Of a DNA stretch of 34,311 nt, positions 20,299 to 30,572 are shown one piece after another. Origin of the DNA: Discostella pseudostelligera (lineage: Eukaryota > Bacillariophyta > Thalassiosirophyceae > Thalassiosirales > Thalassiosiraceae). The notes under the pieces were generated by a model. It did no database searches. It worked only from the letters and a program-made list of their open reading frames with translations, and was not told the origin of the DNA. The first letter of the stretch is position 1. The number at the start of each line of letters is the position of its first letter. The translations under genes were made by a program, and so were the position numbers. The stretch is taken from assembly GCA_036940085.1 (NCBI GenBank), contig JALLBK010000361.1, positions 1-34,311 on the forward strand. The letters run 5' to 3'.

Positions 20299-20830
20299 AT
20301 TATATTATCCAGCATAAACAATCGAGGGCATGCATCGATTTCATGTTCATGGCAATGGGTGTGGTGATGGTGATGCACCGTCAAGGCCGATCGACCGCCA
20401 ACAAACGGTGTGGTGGGTGAAAATTACGCGTGGAGGCCTCAGAAACTTACACGTGGAGTAAAATCGAGAAAGAGTGCCTACTGCCTACGGACTCCTACGT
20501 TGCACTAAGGGAGCTAATTTTAAATTAAATTTCAAAATCAAGATATTACGAATTCCATTGCACGTAGGTGATCAAAAAGGCGCGCCGCGTTGTCGTCGGT
20601 CGTCGTCCGCCCATCAACACCCCCGCCCATAGATACCTACTGCCTCCAATAACTCCGTTCACGTCAATTATTGTACCATCACCCAAGTCTTTCGCAGTGG
20701 TAGCGTGTCCGGCGCCACCATGTTCACTTGCTTTCGGTAGCGGCTGTGGTGAACAACAGTATTGGTATTGGCGAACTCTGTCGGCACTCGGCACCATCAT
20801 CCACCATCTAACCCTCAATCTCGAGAAACA
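20299..20830. promoter_or_regulatory. Divergent promoter, shikimate enzyme / NYN nuclease
   Basis: This 532-bp promoter serves two plastid-protein genes. It has CCTACG at 20484-20489 and 20494-20499 (10 bp apart) and the inverse CGTAGG at 20563-20568. An ACACGTGG G-box-like site lies near 20449-20456. No clear E2F-like site is visible; a palindromic GGCGCGCC lies at 20579-20586. Confidence 0.4.
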
Positions 20831-22528
20831 ATGCCGTCCTATCGCTATTATTTTAGATGTCTTATCATCATCCTCATCTCATTGCTACTGTTCGTGTCTG
20901 TAGAGATCACTACCGTCGATGCATTCCTTGCTTTACCGACCCGTTTCGTCGGCTCATCGATCAATGCATGTCTTTCGGCAAAACGATTGTCCACAGATAC
21001 ATCATCGGTTCCTGAAATCACCAGACGCATGCTATCCATTACGAAAAATCCAAATGTTGCTTTTGTCATTGACTTAGAAAATGTTCGTGGGAAAACCAGC
21101 TTTGAACTAGATCATGCCGACTTGTTGGATAGATTGATGGTATGGACATCATTACGAAATTATGCCAAAGGACGGACGATGGTGGTAGTCGATCATGGAA
21201 GAAGGAGCAGTGCACATTTACTCCATGGTCACGACTATCATAATGGTCATAATCACCGTGATGAAAATATAGATGCAACGATAGCACAGGATGATGCCTC
21301 AATGTGCATATCATTTGCAGGACCACGTGTCAAGGCCGATGATATTATCGCCCGTGATGTCAAATGGTTACTCACTTCGCCAGAGTCAACAACTCAGCAC
21401 ATTGTACTCATCACTGCTGATCAAAACTTGACCTATCGATGTCGCAATGCAGTTCGAATGGCGGGGAGAAATCGGAGTGCAGTTCCATTTAGTATTGATA
21501 GTGTTGTACACAACTCAATACTACGCAGCTTCCTGGATGATTCCAAAAGGTCGAATGGCAGGAGGAGGGGCCGTGTGAAGCAAGCGAGAGATGGAGGAAG
21601 GAAGAAGAAATCTCGTGCGGCTAGGAAACTGGAAACGACAAAGAAAGGAGGGCCTATTAACGACGAAGACGAGGTGGGCGATGCCAAGGAGGACGATGAA
21701 GAGGACGGAGCTGAACAAGACGAAGGCGGACATGAATTGAAAGCGAACGCCACCGACACAATCATGAACATCACAGCCGTTAACGGACATCAACCCAACA
21801 ACCTTCCCATCCCGACAATTGAGGTAATCTCACCTCAACGATTTCTAGAAGACTTGGGACAGTCACTATATGAATGGTTACAAAGCGAAAAAGGAAAGCA
21901 TGCATCATCAGCAGCAGCTGTCGAGTACAAAGTCGACGATGACGCAACAACAATGAATTCAACGGAAAACAACAAGACGCCAATATATTCTTCGCAGAGC
22001 CTATTCCAATTGCGTCAAAAGATATTATCATTAGAAATGTCACTCCGAAGTACATGCTCCTTGCACAAACGCAAGGGATTGACGGGAGAATTGCGCAAAT
22101 GCAAGGAGGACTGGAAGGCATTTCTTACATCAATCAACAGTGATGCCATCAACTGGGAAGATTTCGATGGTGATAAACAAACAGTGCTGGCTTCATTGGC
22201 ATGCACATTTTCATCTGCCACTTTTATGCCGAAATCGGGTAGTGATGGCAGTCATTTATCATCATCCTCGTCCACCACGGCATGGGAACGACTTGCCACT
22301 AGAGAACAAGACAAGTTGCTAATGGCTACGCGACAAGAAAATACAGGAGATAGAGTAGTCCTTGCAGAACGGTTGCGTAGGCAGTTGTTGGAGGTTGTGT
22401 CGAGATCTGATGATGAACATGCGCCGTACCAAAGTGAAGTACATGACGTGATTGTGGATGGTGCCGCAACAGCACTTGCGAAGGTCTATGCAGATTACAT
22501 CAATGCCATGTTGACAGGGCCTGATTAG
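20831..22528 (+). CDS. Plastid-targeted NYN/PIN-like (YacP-type) nuclease candidate
   Basis: The product has 565 residues, single exon. The ATG at 20831 starts a signal peptide (about 1-31) ending VDAFLALPTR, with Phe32 as the ASAFAP-type +1 residue, so plastid import is likely. Residues about 75-235 look like an NYN/PIN nuclease fold of the YacP kind: an early Asp (FVIDLENVRG, Asp81), VVVDHG (Asp121), KADDII (Asp170/171) and LITADQN (Asp197), which give four acidic sites in the expected order. Bacterial YacP/Rae1 is a ribosome-associated endoribonuclease; plastid function here is inference. A basic then acidic low-complexity region follows (about 240-300). A C-terminal part (about 325-560) of predicted helices has no domain I recognise. 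The open frame above 20831 begins only at TTG. Confidence 0.7.
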   Translation: MPSYRYYFRCLIIILISLLLFVSVEITTVDAFLALPTRFVGSSINACLSAKRLSTDTSSVPEITRRMLSITKNPNVAFVIDLENVRGKTSFELDHADLLDRLMVWTSLRNYAKGRTMVVVDHGRRSSAHLLHGHDYHNGHNHRDENIDATIAQDDASMCISFAGPRVKADDIIARDVKWLLTSPESTTQHIVLITADQNLTYRCRNAVRMAGRNRSAVPFSIDSVVHNSILRSFLDDSKRSNGRRRGRVKQARDGGRKKKSRAARKLETTKKGGPINDEDEVGDAKEDDEEDGAEQDEGGHELKANATDTIMNITAVNGHQPNNLPIPTIEVISPQRFLEDLGQSLYEWLQSEKGKHASSAAAVEYKVDDDATTMNSTENNKTPIYSSQSLFQLRQKILSLEMSLRSTCSLHKRKGLTGELRKCKEDWKAFLTSINSDAINWEDFDGDKQTVLASLACTFSSATFMPKSGSDGSHLSSSSSTTAWERLATREQDKLLMATRQENTGDRVVLAERLRRQLLEVVSRSDDEHAPYQSEVHDVIVDGAATALAKVYADYINAMLTGPD

Positions 22529-23243
22529 AGCCCATTTGTGGAAGCGAATTGTTGCATGATTCCCACTATGAAATTCAATAGACGTAACTGCTACGAGCTA
22601 CGATCTGGTACTGCCGTAGACCGTAGTTACAATGCCCTCCACCTTGCCATCTCAAATCTCATAGATATCTCATCGTCCTGCAGCGTCGGTAGCAATCATT
22701 GGCTACTTCTGGAACTACAACACGCCGTCATAGGCCGAATCCATTCTCATGATGAACAATCCAAAGATCCTTCCGCCATCCATTTCATCGTGATCTATCG
22801 TCATAGATCGTGATGGTGATGCTGCCATACTTCGCGATCTTTCTCGGCTCGATGCTCGATTTTGTGCGGTGGTGGTGGAGGTGCTGGTGCGTTCGCGCCA
22901 AAACACGTCACACAGGCTCGCGGTAGCTCGCGAAGACTCGCGACGTCACAGTCCGTGGCCACAAAATCCTCTGCCGATCCAAACTCTGAGCTTCTTCAAT
23001 TGAGTGCGATAGACTCTCATCCCTTTTTGTGGTTCTCGAAGTTTGTTCTTCGGAACGAAGCTTAGTACCAAAAGATCCGGATCTTGACACCCGCCATTTG
23101 GTGCGTCATGGACGCAGACAAACATCGGAACCATGAAATCCATTGTGCATTGTGCTTTGGATTTGGATGCATGCACCGCATAAAATCTTTATCCACTTCT
23201 CCATCAAACCAACTCCAATTCCACCCTACCCAACAACTCCATC
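22529..23243. promoter_or_regulatory. Intergenic region and promoter of the Gfo/Idh gene
   Basis: This 715-bp gap lies between two plus-strand genes. TTCGCGCCAAAA at 22892-22903 is a strong E2F-like site. CTCGCG occurs at 22917-22922, 22927-22932 and 22937-22942, exactly one per 10 bp, followed by a TGACGT-type core (complement ACGTCA at 22944-22949). A perfect 7-bp inverted repeat (GATCTAT/ATAGATC, 22792-22809) has a 4-base loop. CTACG/CGTAG cores occur near 22590-22625. No open frame is convincing. Confidence 0.4.
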
Positions 23244-24443
23244 ATGTCCATCGCAGCAGATCAAGCCGAAGTCATTCTCGTCGGATGCGGTGCCCCCCTC
23301 CGCGGCATGGGCTGGTATCACGCCGTCCAAATGCTTGGCGGTGAATGCCCTTCTGCCAAATTGTGTCACATCGTCGAACCATGGTTCTTGGGTCCAGGAG
23401 CGGCGGGGCCAGGTGGTCCTGAATTTGCCGAGTTTGCAAAGCAACATCCTGATGTTCAGTTCCACAAGTCATTGGCGGATGTCCCAACCGTCGCGGAAGG
23501 TGTGAAGCGTCTTGCACTCATTTCTGGAAGGACTGCTGATAATCCGCGTCTGCTTGGCGAGTCGATTGCGGCGGGATGCTCTGTCATTTACCTCGAAAAG
23601 CCTGGTGAGTTAATAATAATTGTTTTTTGTCTCAACGTACATTCGTCTTTCTTTTTCATCTTACAAATTATCTGATTTCCTATTGAAATTACCAAACATC
23701 ATTCAGGTGCACCAACTGTCGCTGAGCTTGTCGCTATGAAGGAACAAGCTGCCGCTGCCAACGTTCAAATCTGCATGGGGTACAATAAGAATGTATGCAA
23801 GTACGTCAGGAAGGCACGAGAATTCGCAGCCTCCACTCCTGGAGCACATGTTACCTTCGTCTCCAACAATACCTATGAGAACAATGCATCCAGTTTGGGT
23901 GAATGCTTCGAACGCAATGCCGAGGGTATGTTGAAAAATATGGCAATTCACGAATTGGCATTACTGGCATCATTCTATGATGTGACTGTGGATAACATTG
24001 ATAGTGTTACGGTGGACAAGGAGTTCTCCAGCTGTCAGACCCTCCCTGGTCCATCTGGGAAAGAGTTTACCGATTTTGATAAGGTGAAGTTCACAATCAA
24101 GACCAAGACGGGGAAGGAGGTATCCGTCCAAGCAGATAGGTGTGGTGGTGACAAATCCTACGCCAAGGTTAGCGACTCGGATGGCAATGAGCTATTTAGG
24201 CACAGTATGCCCGATGAAGAGGATGAGGCCAATGTCGCGGTCTTGGAGACCAAGTATCCTGGTGCCATGCCGTACTTCTTCTCGCAGGATCCGGATTATA
24301 TCACTGTGAAGGAACGTGTTGCCAAGTTGTGTGCTACCGGAGAGGAGGCGAAGGATATTGCGACAATTGACATTGCTATTGCGGCTCTTTCTGTTGCTGA
24401 GTATTTGACTCCTTTGATGAAGACGGAGCTTGCTGGAAACTAG
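23244..24443 (+). CDS. Gfo/Idh/MocA-family NAD(P)-dependent oxidoreductase
   Basis: Two exons (23244-23604, 23707-24443) with a 102-bp intron (GTGAGT...TTCAG, phase 1) give 365 residues. The N-terminus is a Rossmann fold beginning VILVGCGAPLRGMGWYH. The family's EKP motif (VIYLEKPGAP, Lys about 119) sits exactly at the splice junction and is restored by splicing. The C-terminal half is the alpha/beta domain of the family, with a KNMAIHELALL segment holding a His typical of the active site. No targeting peptide is seen, so it is probably cytosolic. The substrate, a sugar or polyol in known members, cannot be told. Codon use is richer in C/G endings than many neighbours, as in well-expressed genes. 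Confidence 0.8.
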
Positions 24444-24582
24444 GTCGGTTCACGGTAGTGATGTAGCCATCGGTGTCGTCAATTCATTGTTCAACATTTT
24501 TCAACAGTCCATGCAGTGCAGTGCAAATAATGTAGAGAATCATCGTTCAATGTACTACTCATTGACTGTTATTTTCTATTAT

Positions 24583-26489
24583 CTATTCAATGTCTGTAGT
24601 ACGGTGAGGCAAGAACGGAATTCTCTTCCCCCTCTGTTTCGTCGGCAGTGCCCAATTCGGCTTGGCCGCAACTAGTAGTGCCGTTACTTCGGCTGCTTGC
24701 AATACATCATCTGGAGCATTCCAGTATGGCTTTGATTCGTTACGTGAATGATGTTCTCGACGTATTGCCGCGGCTCGCAAAAGAAACAGCACGGAGCTAT
24801 CGGTGTCGCCCACCGCTAAATATGCAAGTGCAAGATTGTGGAGAATTGCGGCGTGGGAGGCAGCATTCTCATCATCAGGTTTGGATACACCGTATTGAGC
24901 TGAGATGGCATGATGCCCTGAACCTATCGTTGCACTCTGTGGTGATGAAAATAGTGATGATGCCACTTTGAGATGGTACGTGGCCAGTGACAAGAGAGAG
25001 CTCTGGATTGGGCTCTTCGCCTTTGTGTTGGAAGAATTGCTGTTGTCGCCTTGATGGAAAATACCTTGGATCAATAGACAAGTGCCAAGTCCTGCCCTTA
25101 CGTTTGGATCGAATGGTCTAATCGTAGACTTCAAGACAGGTGCAAAAATAATAAGGTTGTCGAAGAATTATTGAACACTCGATATATGAGCAGCTTCGAT
25201 GCACTTACCAATCTATCAAAAACTTGGGTTGACAAACGTAGCCTCTCCATGTCCAAGTTATTCTTGTCAAGGAATGCCAAGCCCGCACCACCAAGGCAAT
25301 GTTGGGCATCTAATGCTAACGACTCCCACGAAATCGGAACTATAGACTCAATGTGACCGTCATTGCTAGTTCTGTCATTGTTCAGGGACTCGTTGGCAAC
25401 AACCCAAACATTTCCACACGTCGATTCAACCAGCTTTCTGTTCAATTCTCCACCTTTTCTGATGATTGACGCCTTCAATCCGTCAAACCCCTCGTCAAGC
25501 ATTGATTGCAGTTTCTTGAACTCTTCAAATTGTTCAATGTTGTCGGCTTCGTCATTATCATTAGATATTCCTTCGTTCACTGGGCCTTTGTGACTCTCAA
25601 CATCGCTGCTCCCTAGATCGAATGTGTCCAATTCATCAGCGATATCCACTTCTTCACTTTCGATTACCTTGTCCGCGAGAATCTCATCTTCGGCAGTATT
25701 GCCGAAGGTGAATTTAGGATGTTGCAAATCTGGAGCAAGATGCAAATCTGGTGTTACCACGACGCTTTCACCAGCAACGGCGACGGAGTCTTTGAGGTAA
25801 AAAACTAGCATCCCAAGAAATATTTCACTCAATAGGAAGAATACAATGATGAATATTGGAATAATCCATGCTCTCGTTGGATAGTGAATTGGGCTTGCAG
25901 CTTTTGTACCACCCGTGGACGTGGAGGATGTGGAGAGTGGCTTTTTAGTGTACGATGACTGCTTGTTGATGTTACTAACGATGGAACTGCTGCTAGTGCT
26001 TGTATCACTACCATTACCCCTCTTATATCTCGTGTTGTGCACCTTCTTGACATTTCTTCGTTGGGATTGACGAGAGGCTTCCACGTATGCGGCCATTGCT
26101 TCGATCGAGCTGCTGTAGGACGTCTGTGGCGATTCGGCCACATCGGTGTTCTGGCGCGTATCGTTACTACGGGGTGGCGACGGCCGCGCGGCCATTTTCA
26201 GAGCGTCCACCAAAGCAGGCGAATCTGGCGAACACGTAGTAAGTGCAGGAGTGACGACATTGGGATCGGAATGTCGAGGTGGTGTACTGTATTCAAACAA
26301 CACCTTCCCTATTGCCGCGGCGGGAAGCTTTTTTGGCGTAGAAGACGCCAAGGATGCAGCTGAACTGCCCTCCGTTTCAAGCAATGGGTGCGAAACTCTC
26401 TTCCTCCTTGACCGTTGTGAAGCGGCATTGTTCTTCTTTTGAGGCGTGCCTGTGAGGGCGGCGGCGGAGGTGGTCTTGGCGGACGCCAT
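24583..26489 (-). CDS. Single-pass membrane protein with C-terminal TPR-like helices
   Basis: Two exons (26489-25209, 25128-24583) with an 80-bp intron (GTAAGT...GAAG, phase 0) give 608 residues. The start has a near-perfect context (CACCATGG). The N-terminal 210 residues are Ser/Thr/Lys-rich and basic, probably cytosolic and disordered. One membrane helix follows (WIIPIFIIVFFLLSEIFLGM, about 212-236), then an acidic lumenal-type stretch (about 250-320) and a C-terminal helical region (about 375-590) with TPR-like repeats, the clearest being SHAAILHNLALAYLAVGDTD. Topology suggests a type II membrane protein with TPR repeats in the lumen. I cannot name a family; ER or Golgi quality control is a guess only. 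Confidence 0.7.
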
Positions 26490-27091
26490 GGTGATGGTGC
26501 ACCTGTTTTTGTTCCCAAGTAAATGGTGCGTTGAGGTGTCCCTTGCTTTTTGTTCACGTGGTGTTTTTTTGGCGCGAAGACCAAAGATATGGCGGGAGCT
26601 CGAAAGATATTACGGCGGGAACTTGACATCGTGAAAAGCGTTATTTGTCTGTACTAATTCCTATGTTGTTGAGCGTTAAGGACATTCTTTGAATTCCTAA
26701 GTAGAGATGTTGTTAGTACCAACCGTGGTAAAATACAAGTCAGGTTTTGCATCCGTATCTCAGTACGGCGGGAACTTGACATCGTGAAAAGCGTTATTTG
26801 TCTGTACTAATTCCTATGTTGTTGAGCGTTAAGGACATTCTTTGAATTCCTAAGTAGAGATGTTGTTAGTACCAACCGTGGTAAAATACAAGTCAGGTTT
26901 TGCATCCCTATCTCGCCAAATTAGGCCGATTTCCATGCCTCTAGAGAGCTAGAGAGACCGTTTCAAACCTGATATAAGGGTCTATGCCGTCTCTGCAGCC
27001 AGAAATGCCACTAGCCACAATACTCATCTCATAATTCTACAAAGCTCTCCTCCTGGACTCACGGAACAAAACCATCCTACCTCCAGCAACC
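26490..27091. promoter_or_regulatory. Divergent promoter, TPR gene / silicon transporter
   Basis: This 602-bp promoter has a strong E2F-like TTTTGGCGCGAA (26567-26578), TGGCGGGA (26590-26597) and two further GGCGGGAA sites, one at the start of each copy of the tandem duplication. No gene is visible. Confidence 0.5.
26611..26916. repeat. 153-bp tandem duplication in the SIT/TPR promoter
   Basis: Copy 1 is 26611-26763 and copy 2 is 26764-26916, directly adjacent. Read against each other they are identical over about 149 bases apart from one substitution near the end (G in copy 1, C in copy 2), with divergence only in the last few bases. Each copy opens with TACGGCGGGAAC, so an E2F-like element is duplicated with it. 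Confidence 0.95.
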
Positions 27092-28731
27092 ATGACTGAT
27101 ACCGAAATCGAAAAGTCCCCCGAGGGCGCCCACGACGTCGAGCTCACTCCGCTCCTGCTGTTCAAATACCTTTTATCCGTTTGTGTCCTGCTCTTTTCCA
27201 TCATCCTCGTTGGCGCGCTCATGTTCACCGGTAACACCCGTGTCGCCAAAGAGACCAACCCGTGGGTCGCCTTGATTGTTTGCGTGAGTGCACTTTTGTC
27301 TTCGTTGATCTTTTTGTTTGTGCTACAAAAGAGCCGCTTTCTATTCGTCTCCCGACGCTAAATCTTGATGCGCCATGCGCCTCGATTCCACCAAACCAAC
27401 AGATCGCGGCCATCATTTGGCTCACCATGATTGAGGGACAACAGGCATCCCTCGTTGGTCTCCCCCCCGTCGATCCCATGCTATACAAGGACAGCCACCC
27501 GATAACGTACAAGAACGGTGCCGTGGCCTTCAAGGGGGACAACCTTGACCGTTACCTCATGGGACGTCAGTTCATGGTGCTGATGGTTGTCTTTGTTATC
27601 AACCAGTGCGGCCAGCCCCTCGACCCCACGGTCGATGTCCTCGGCATGCCCGATTGGGTCAAGTTCGTCTTCCTCGACATCGGACTTGGTATGATCGTTT
27701 TCACCTGCGTGCTCGGACAGCTACACACCCAGGTCAATGCCACCCACTGCATGATCGACTTCATAAACAACTACTTCGCCCTATTCACCCTGTACACGGC
27801 CATGTGCGTCGAATTTACCGGCATCATGCACAGCGCGTACCTCATCCAGAACCTCATGTCCGCTGTGTCTGGCAAGCCGATCATCTCTAACGAGGAGCCC
27901 AAGACTGGTTTCACATTGGTGTTTTTCTGGGCTCGCGTCCTCGTGTCCTTGTGCATTCTTGGGTTCTGCATGGCCGTGGTCATGGTAGCCCTCGTCAACG
28001 GAGACACCATGGTTGCCGTCAAGTACCCAGATATCTCGGTCGGCCTTTCCATCTTCTTATTCTTCTTCTTTATGTCCGTCGTTGGCACGCTCGAGGCAAT
28101 GCAAATCGCCTACTTCTGCTCGGCAAAGCTCACGTGGGAAGAACGCGCGCAGGGTATCTTTGGCAAGAAGACTAACCACATACTCTTCGACGGAAACGGG
28201 CGTAACCTCCCAGGATTCATGATCGGGCGTCAGCTCACCGTTGTCGCCAGTTTCTTCCTCGTCGCCTCCATCACCGGCCTTAACATCACGCCTGGCGAGG
28301 GCAACAACATCTTCGGTATTTCCGATGGTGCCCAACAGTTCTTGAACTTCGGTTTGCACGGTGCCGTCATCACCACCATCCTTGCCTCCATCACCTGGCA
28401 ATACGCTGCATCGGCCTTTCCCAACGCCTTCGTGAACAGTCCCATCACCTACGTCCTCCTCATCCTCGCCCTGTGCCTCGAGGGGACCGGAATCTGCCAC
28501 GGCGCCTGGGTCATCGCCAAAGTCATGAAGAAGGTCTGCAAGCTCCAGTACGACGAGGTATACGTCGGCACCCCCGAGGAGCGCATGGCCAGCAGCAAAC
28601 CAGACAAGGAGATGACCCCTGCCCAGGATGTCGGTCATCTGACGGGAGGTGGATTCGCCGGATTCGCGTGCGGATCTCACGATCCCCTTGACGGCCCCAT
28701 CCGCTCCAAGGATGCCATGGAAGCCCCTTAG
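27092..28731 (+). CDS. SIT: Silicic-acid transporter
   Basis: Two exons (27092-27283, 27403-28731) with a 119-bp intron (GTGAGT...AACAG, phase 0) give 506 residues. SITs import silicic acid with Na+ across the diatom plasma membrane for the cell wall. The protein has about ten hydrophobic segments in two five-helix halves. The paired GXQ motifs of the family are visible: EGQQ (75-78) with GRQ (118-120), and in the second half EAMQ (295-298) with GRQ (339-341), at nearly equal spacing (43 and 44). The second motif has Ala where EGXQ is usual. CMID at 180-183 corresponds to the CMLD motif described for SITs. The C-terminal tail is hydrophilic. Codons are strongly C-ending (GTC, CTC, ATC), as in a highly expressed gene. 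The splice falls just before the first GXQ motif. Confidence 0.95.
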
Positions 28732-29147
28732 AGTATCGGATCTGTTTACGAAGCTGTGCTAGATCTATGCATTGAGGTCATGCGCAATGGTTTATGTTGT
28801 ATGTGTCATAAATTTGCTTTGTTAAGATAAGAAATTGGCGAGATGAAAAATAATGTTAATATAAACCCAAAGTCGAATGAGTATAATTATTTGTGAGGCG
28901 TCTTAGGCGATGAGCTCACAAGGCTCTCGTCCTTTTCAATCAAGGGTGGATGCGCACCCTTCGTCAGTGAAGAGAACCTGGGAGGAATTATCTAGTTTTA
29001 CACTATTAACAGGATAACCAGAGGGAAAGTGATTTGGTTCGGACGGTGATGACAACGATTGACGACAGCAAGTCCGAATGAGGCTTGTTTGTGGACAAGT
29101 CAGGGTTCAGTTTATTGTTCCTCCATTCTAAAATGAAAGCGCCCACT
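28732..29147. other. Convergent gap, SIT / SLC35 3' ends
   Basis: No gene is seen. A hairpin with perfect 7-bp arms (AAGGGTG at 28942-28948, CACCCTT at 28955-28961, 6-base loop) lies about 210 bp past the SIT stop and may be in its 3' UTR. Confidence 0.45.
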
Positions 29148-30572
29148 TTAAGATAGTTCTGCATTATTATCATCGGTGGCATTGATAACAGTGTTTGCTC
29201 TATCAGTTTCTTCATACAAATCGGCGCCCCCCTCCTCTAGTCTTCTCCTCTCTACTTTCATCGTCTCTTCTCCATCAATATTTACAAATACAAAACCAAA
29301 TAATACAAATACTGCACCAATGACATCTCCACGTGAAGTGACGGAATGATTGTCCATGATCCAATCTGCGAGAAATGCCATGGGTATTGTTAACCCCACC
29401 CCTACCGATGCCACCGTCGCTGACGTTAAGATTACAGCTCGTGCCCATAGATAATCAGATAGGACGTTGTCGAGTAAGCCTTTCAGAATTAGGAAGAGAA
29501 ATATGCTTGCAGTGAGTGTTGTATGTACAGTAGTGTCAGTGTAGCCACCCTTTTGAGATGATTCAGTTGATTCATGGATATCATCGTCATCGTAAGCTAT
29601 TATCACCCATATGGCCACAGGTAGCAGAATAACCATGTTCAGTAGGCCAATGTACCCAAACAATAATTGCATCGACATAAGATCTTCATCTTTAGGACAT
29701 AAATGTCGTAGTAAGTTGGTATATGCACCATATCCAATGGCAGAGAACAAACCAGCGCAATCTCCAAGAAACGATCTTTGTTGTTGTGTAGAGGTGGCAT
29801 TATCATGGTCGAATTCATCCTCCAAATCTCCCGTTACATGGTCGGCATCCTTGTCTGTCCACGCGGTGGCGACACCTCCCGCAAAGCAAAGTACTACTCC
29901 CAACAATTTCCATTTTGTTACCCGTTCATCACCAAATCGTGAACAGGTAGCAAATGCAAATGCAAATATTGATCCCATCGATGCCAAGACTGTAGAACTA
30001 GCAATGGATGTCCATTCGAGGGATGTCGCATAAAAATAATTGGAGATGAACCACAGTGGCGCTACCTTGCTTGCCATGGATATATGATCTTGGTGGGATA
30101 ATATCATTGTATTGATCATAGTGGTGCCGTTGTTGTTGTTCGGTGACGATTGCGATTGTGATAGTGATGACGGTTCGTAATTGTCCTCTTCGGTCGATGT
30201 TCCCTCGTAATGTCGATTATCCCTCAATGTTGTGGATGGAGATATCATATCTATACCCTCGTCTCCTTGTCCTCTATCCGAATAATTTCTCCATGGTATG
30301 ATTATCACCACCTCCACATTGTTGTAATGAGTATTCTCATCGTTGCTGCTCAACTCACGTCGCCTCCCAACGCACCAACTGCATCGTTCATACATCAATC
30401 GACTTGGAAGAAAAATCGAAAAAAGACTTGTACCGATATAAACCACGAGGAATGGTGAATGAAATGACATGTCATTGTATAAATGTTGCACAACCATGGA
30501 TGCAATGGTCCACAGAATGGAGATGATGACGAGGAAACATAGTCCAAGTGCGTAGGAGGAGGAGATGGTCAT
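29148..30572 (-). CDS. Drug/metabolite-type membrane transporter (SLC35F-like, EamA fold)
   Basis: The product has 474 residues, single exon, ATG at 30570-30572. About ten membrane segments are visible. The core SNYFYATSLEWTSIASSTVL then LASMGSIFAFAF (about 190-220) is typical of SLC35F proteins, especially the F3-F5 group; it is followed by LLGVVLCFAGGVAT and later GLLDNVLSDYLWARAVILTS and GDVIGAVFVLFGF. A 110-residue hydrophilic loop rich in Asn, Ser and Asp follows helix 2, and a second acidic loop lies near 255-275. Substrates of this group include thiamine in some animals, but none can be assigned here. The C-terminal tail is acidic. Confidence 0.82.
   Translation of the reverse strand: MTISSSYALGLCFLVIISILWTIASMVVQHLYNDMSFHSPFLVVYIGTSLFSIFLPSRLMYERCSWCVGRRRELSSNDENTHYNNVEVVIIIPWRNYSDRGQGDEGIDMISPSTTLRDNRHYEGTSTEEDNYEPSSLSQSQSSPNNNNGTTMINTMILSHQDHISMASKVAPLWFISNYFYATSLEWTSIASSTVLASMGSIFAFAFATCSRFGDERVTKWKLLGVVLCFAGGVATAWTDKDADHVTGDLEDEFDHDNATSTQQQRSFLGDCAGLFSAIGYGAYTNLLRHLCPKDEDLMSMQLLFGYIGLLNMVILLPVAIWVIIAYDDDDIHESTESSQKGGYTDTTVHTTLTASIFLFLILKGLLDNVLSDYLWARAVILTSATVASVGVGLTIPMAFLADWIMDNHSVTSRGDVIGAVFVLFGFVFVNIDGEETMKVERRRLEEGGADLYEETDRANTVINATDDNNAELS

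Noticed and set aside
22538..22813. 91-codon frame between the NYN and Gfo/Idh genes
   Set aside because: Lacks an ATG at its start and has no recognisable domain; the region looks like promoter and 3' UTR.
27262..27402. Upstream extension of the SIT exon 2 frame
   Set aside because: It is the intron read through; splicing at 27284 and 27403 restores a complete SIT N-terminus.
28900..28990. Possible tRNA after SIT
   Set aside because: The hairpin at 28942-28961 lacks a T-arm consensus and a cloverleaf.
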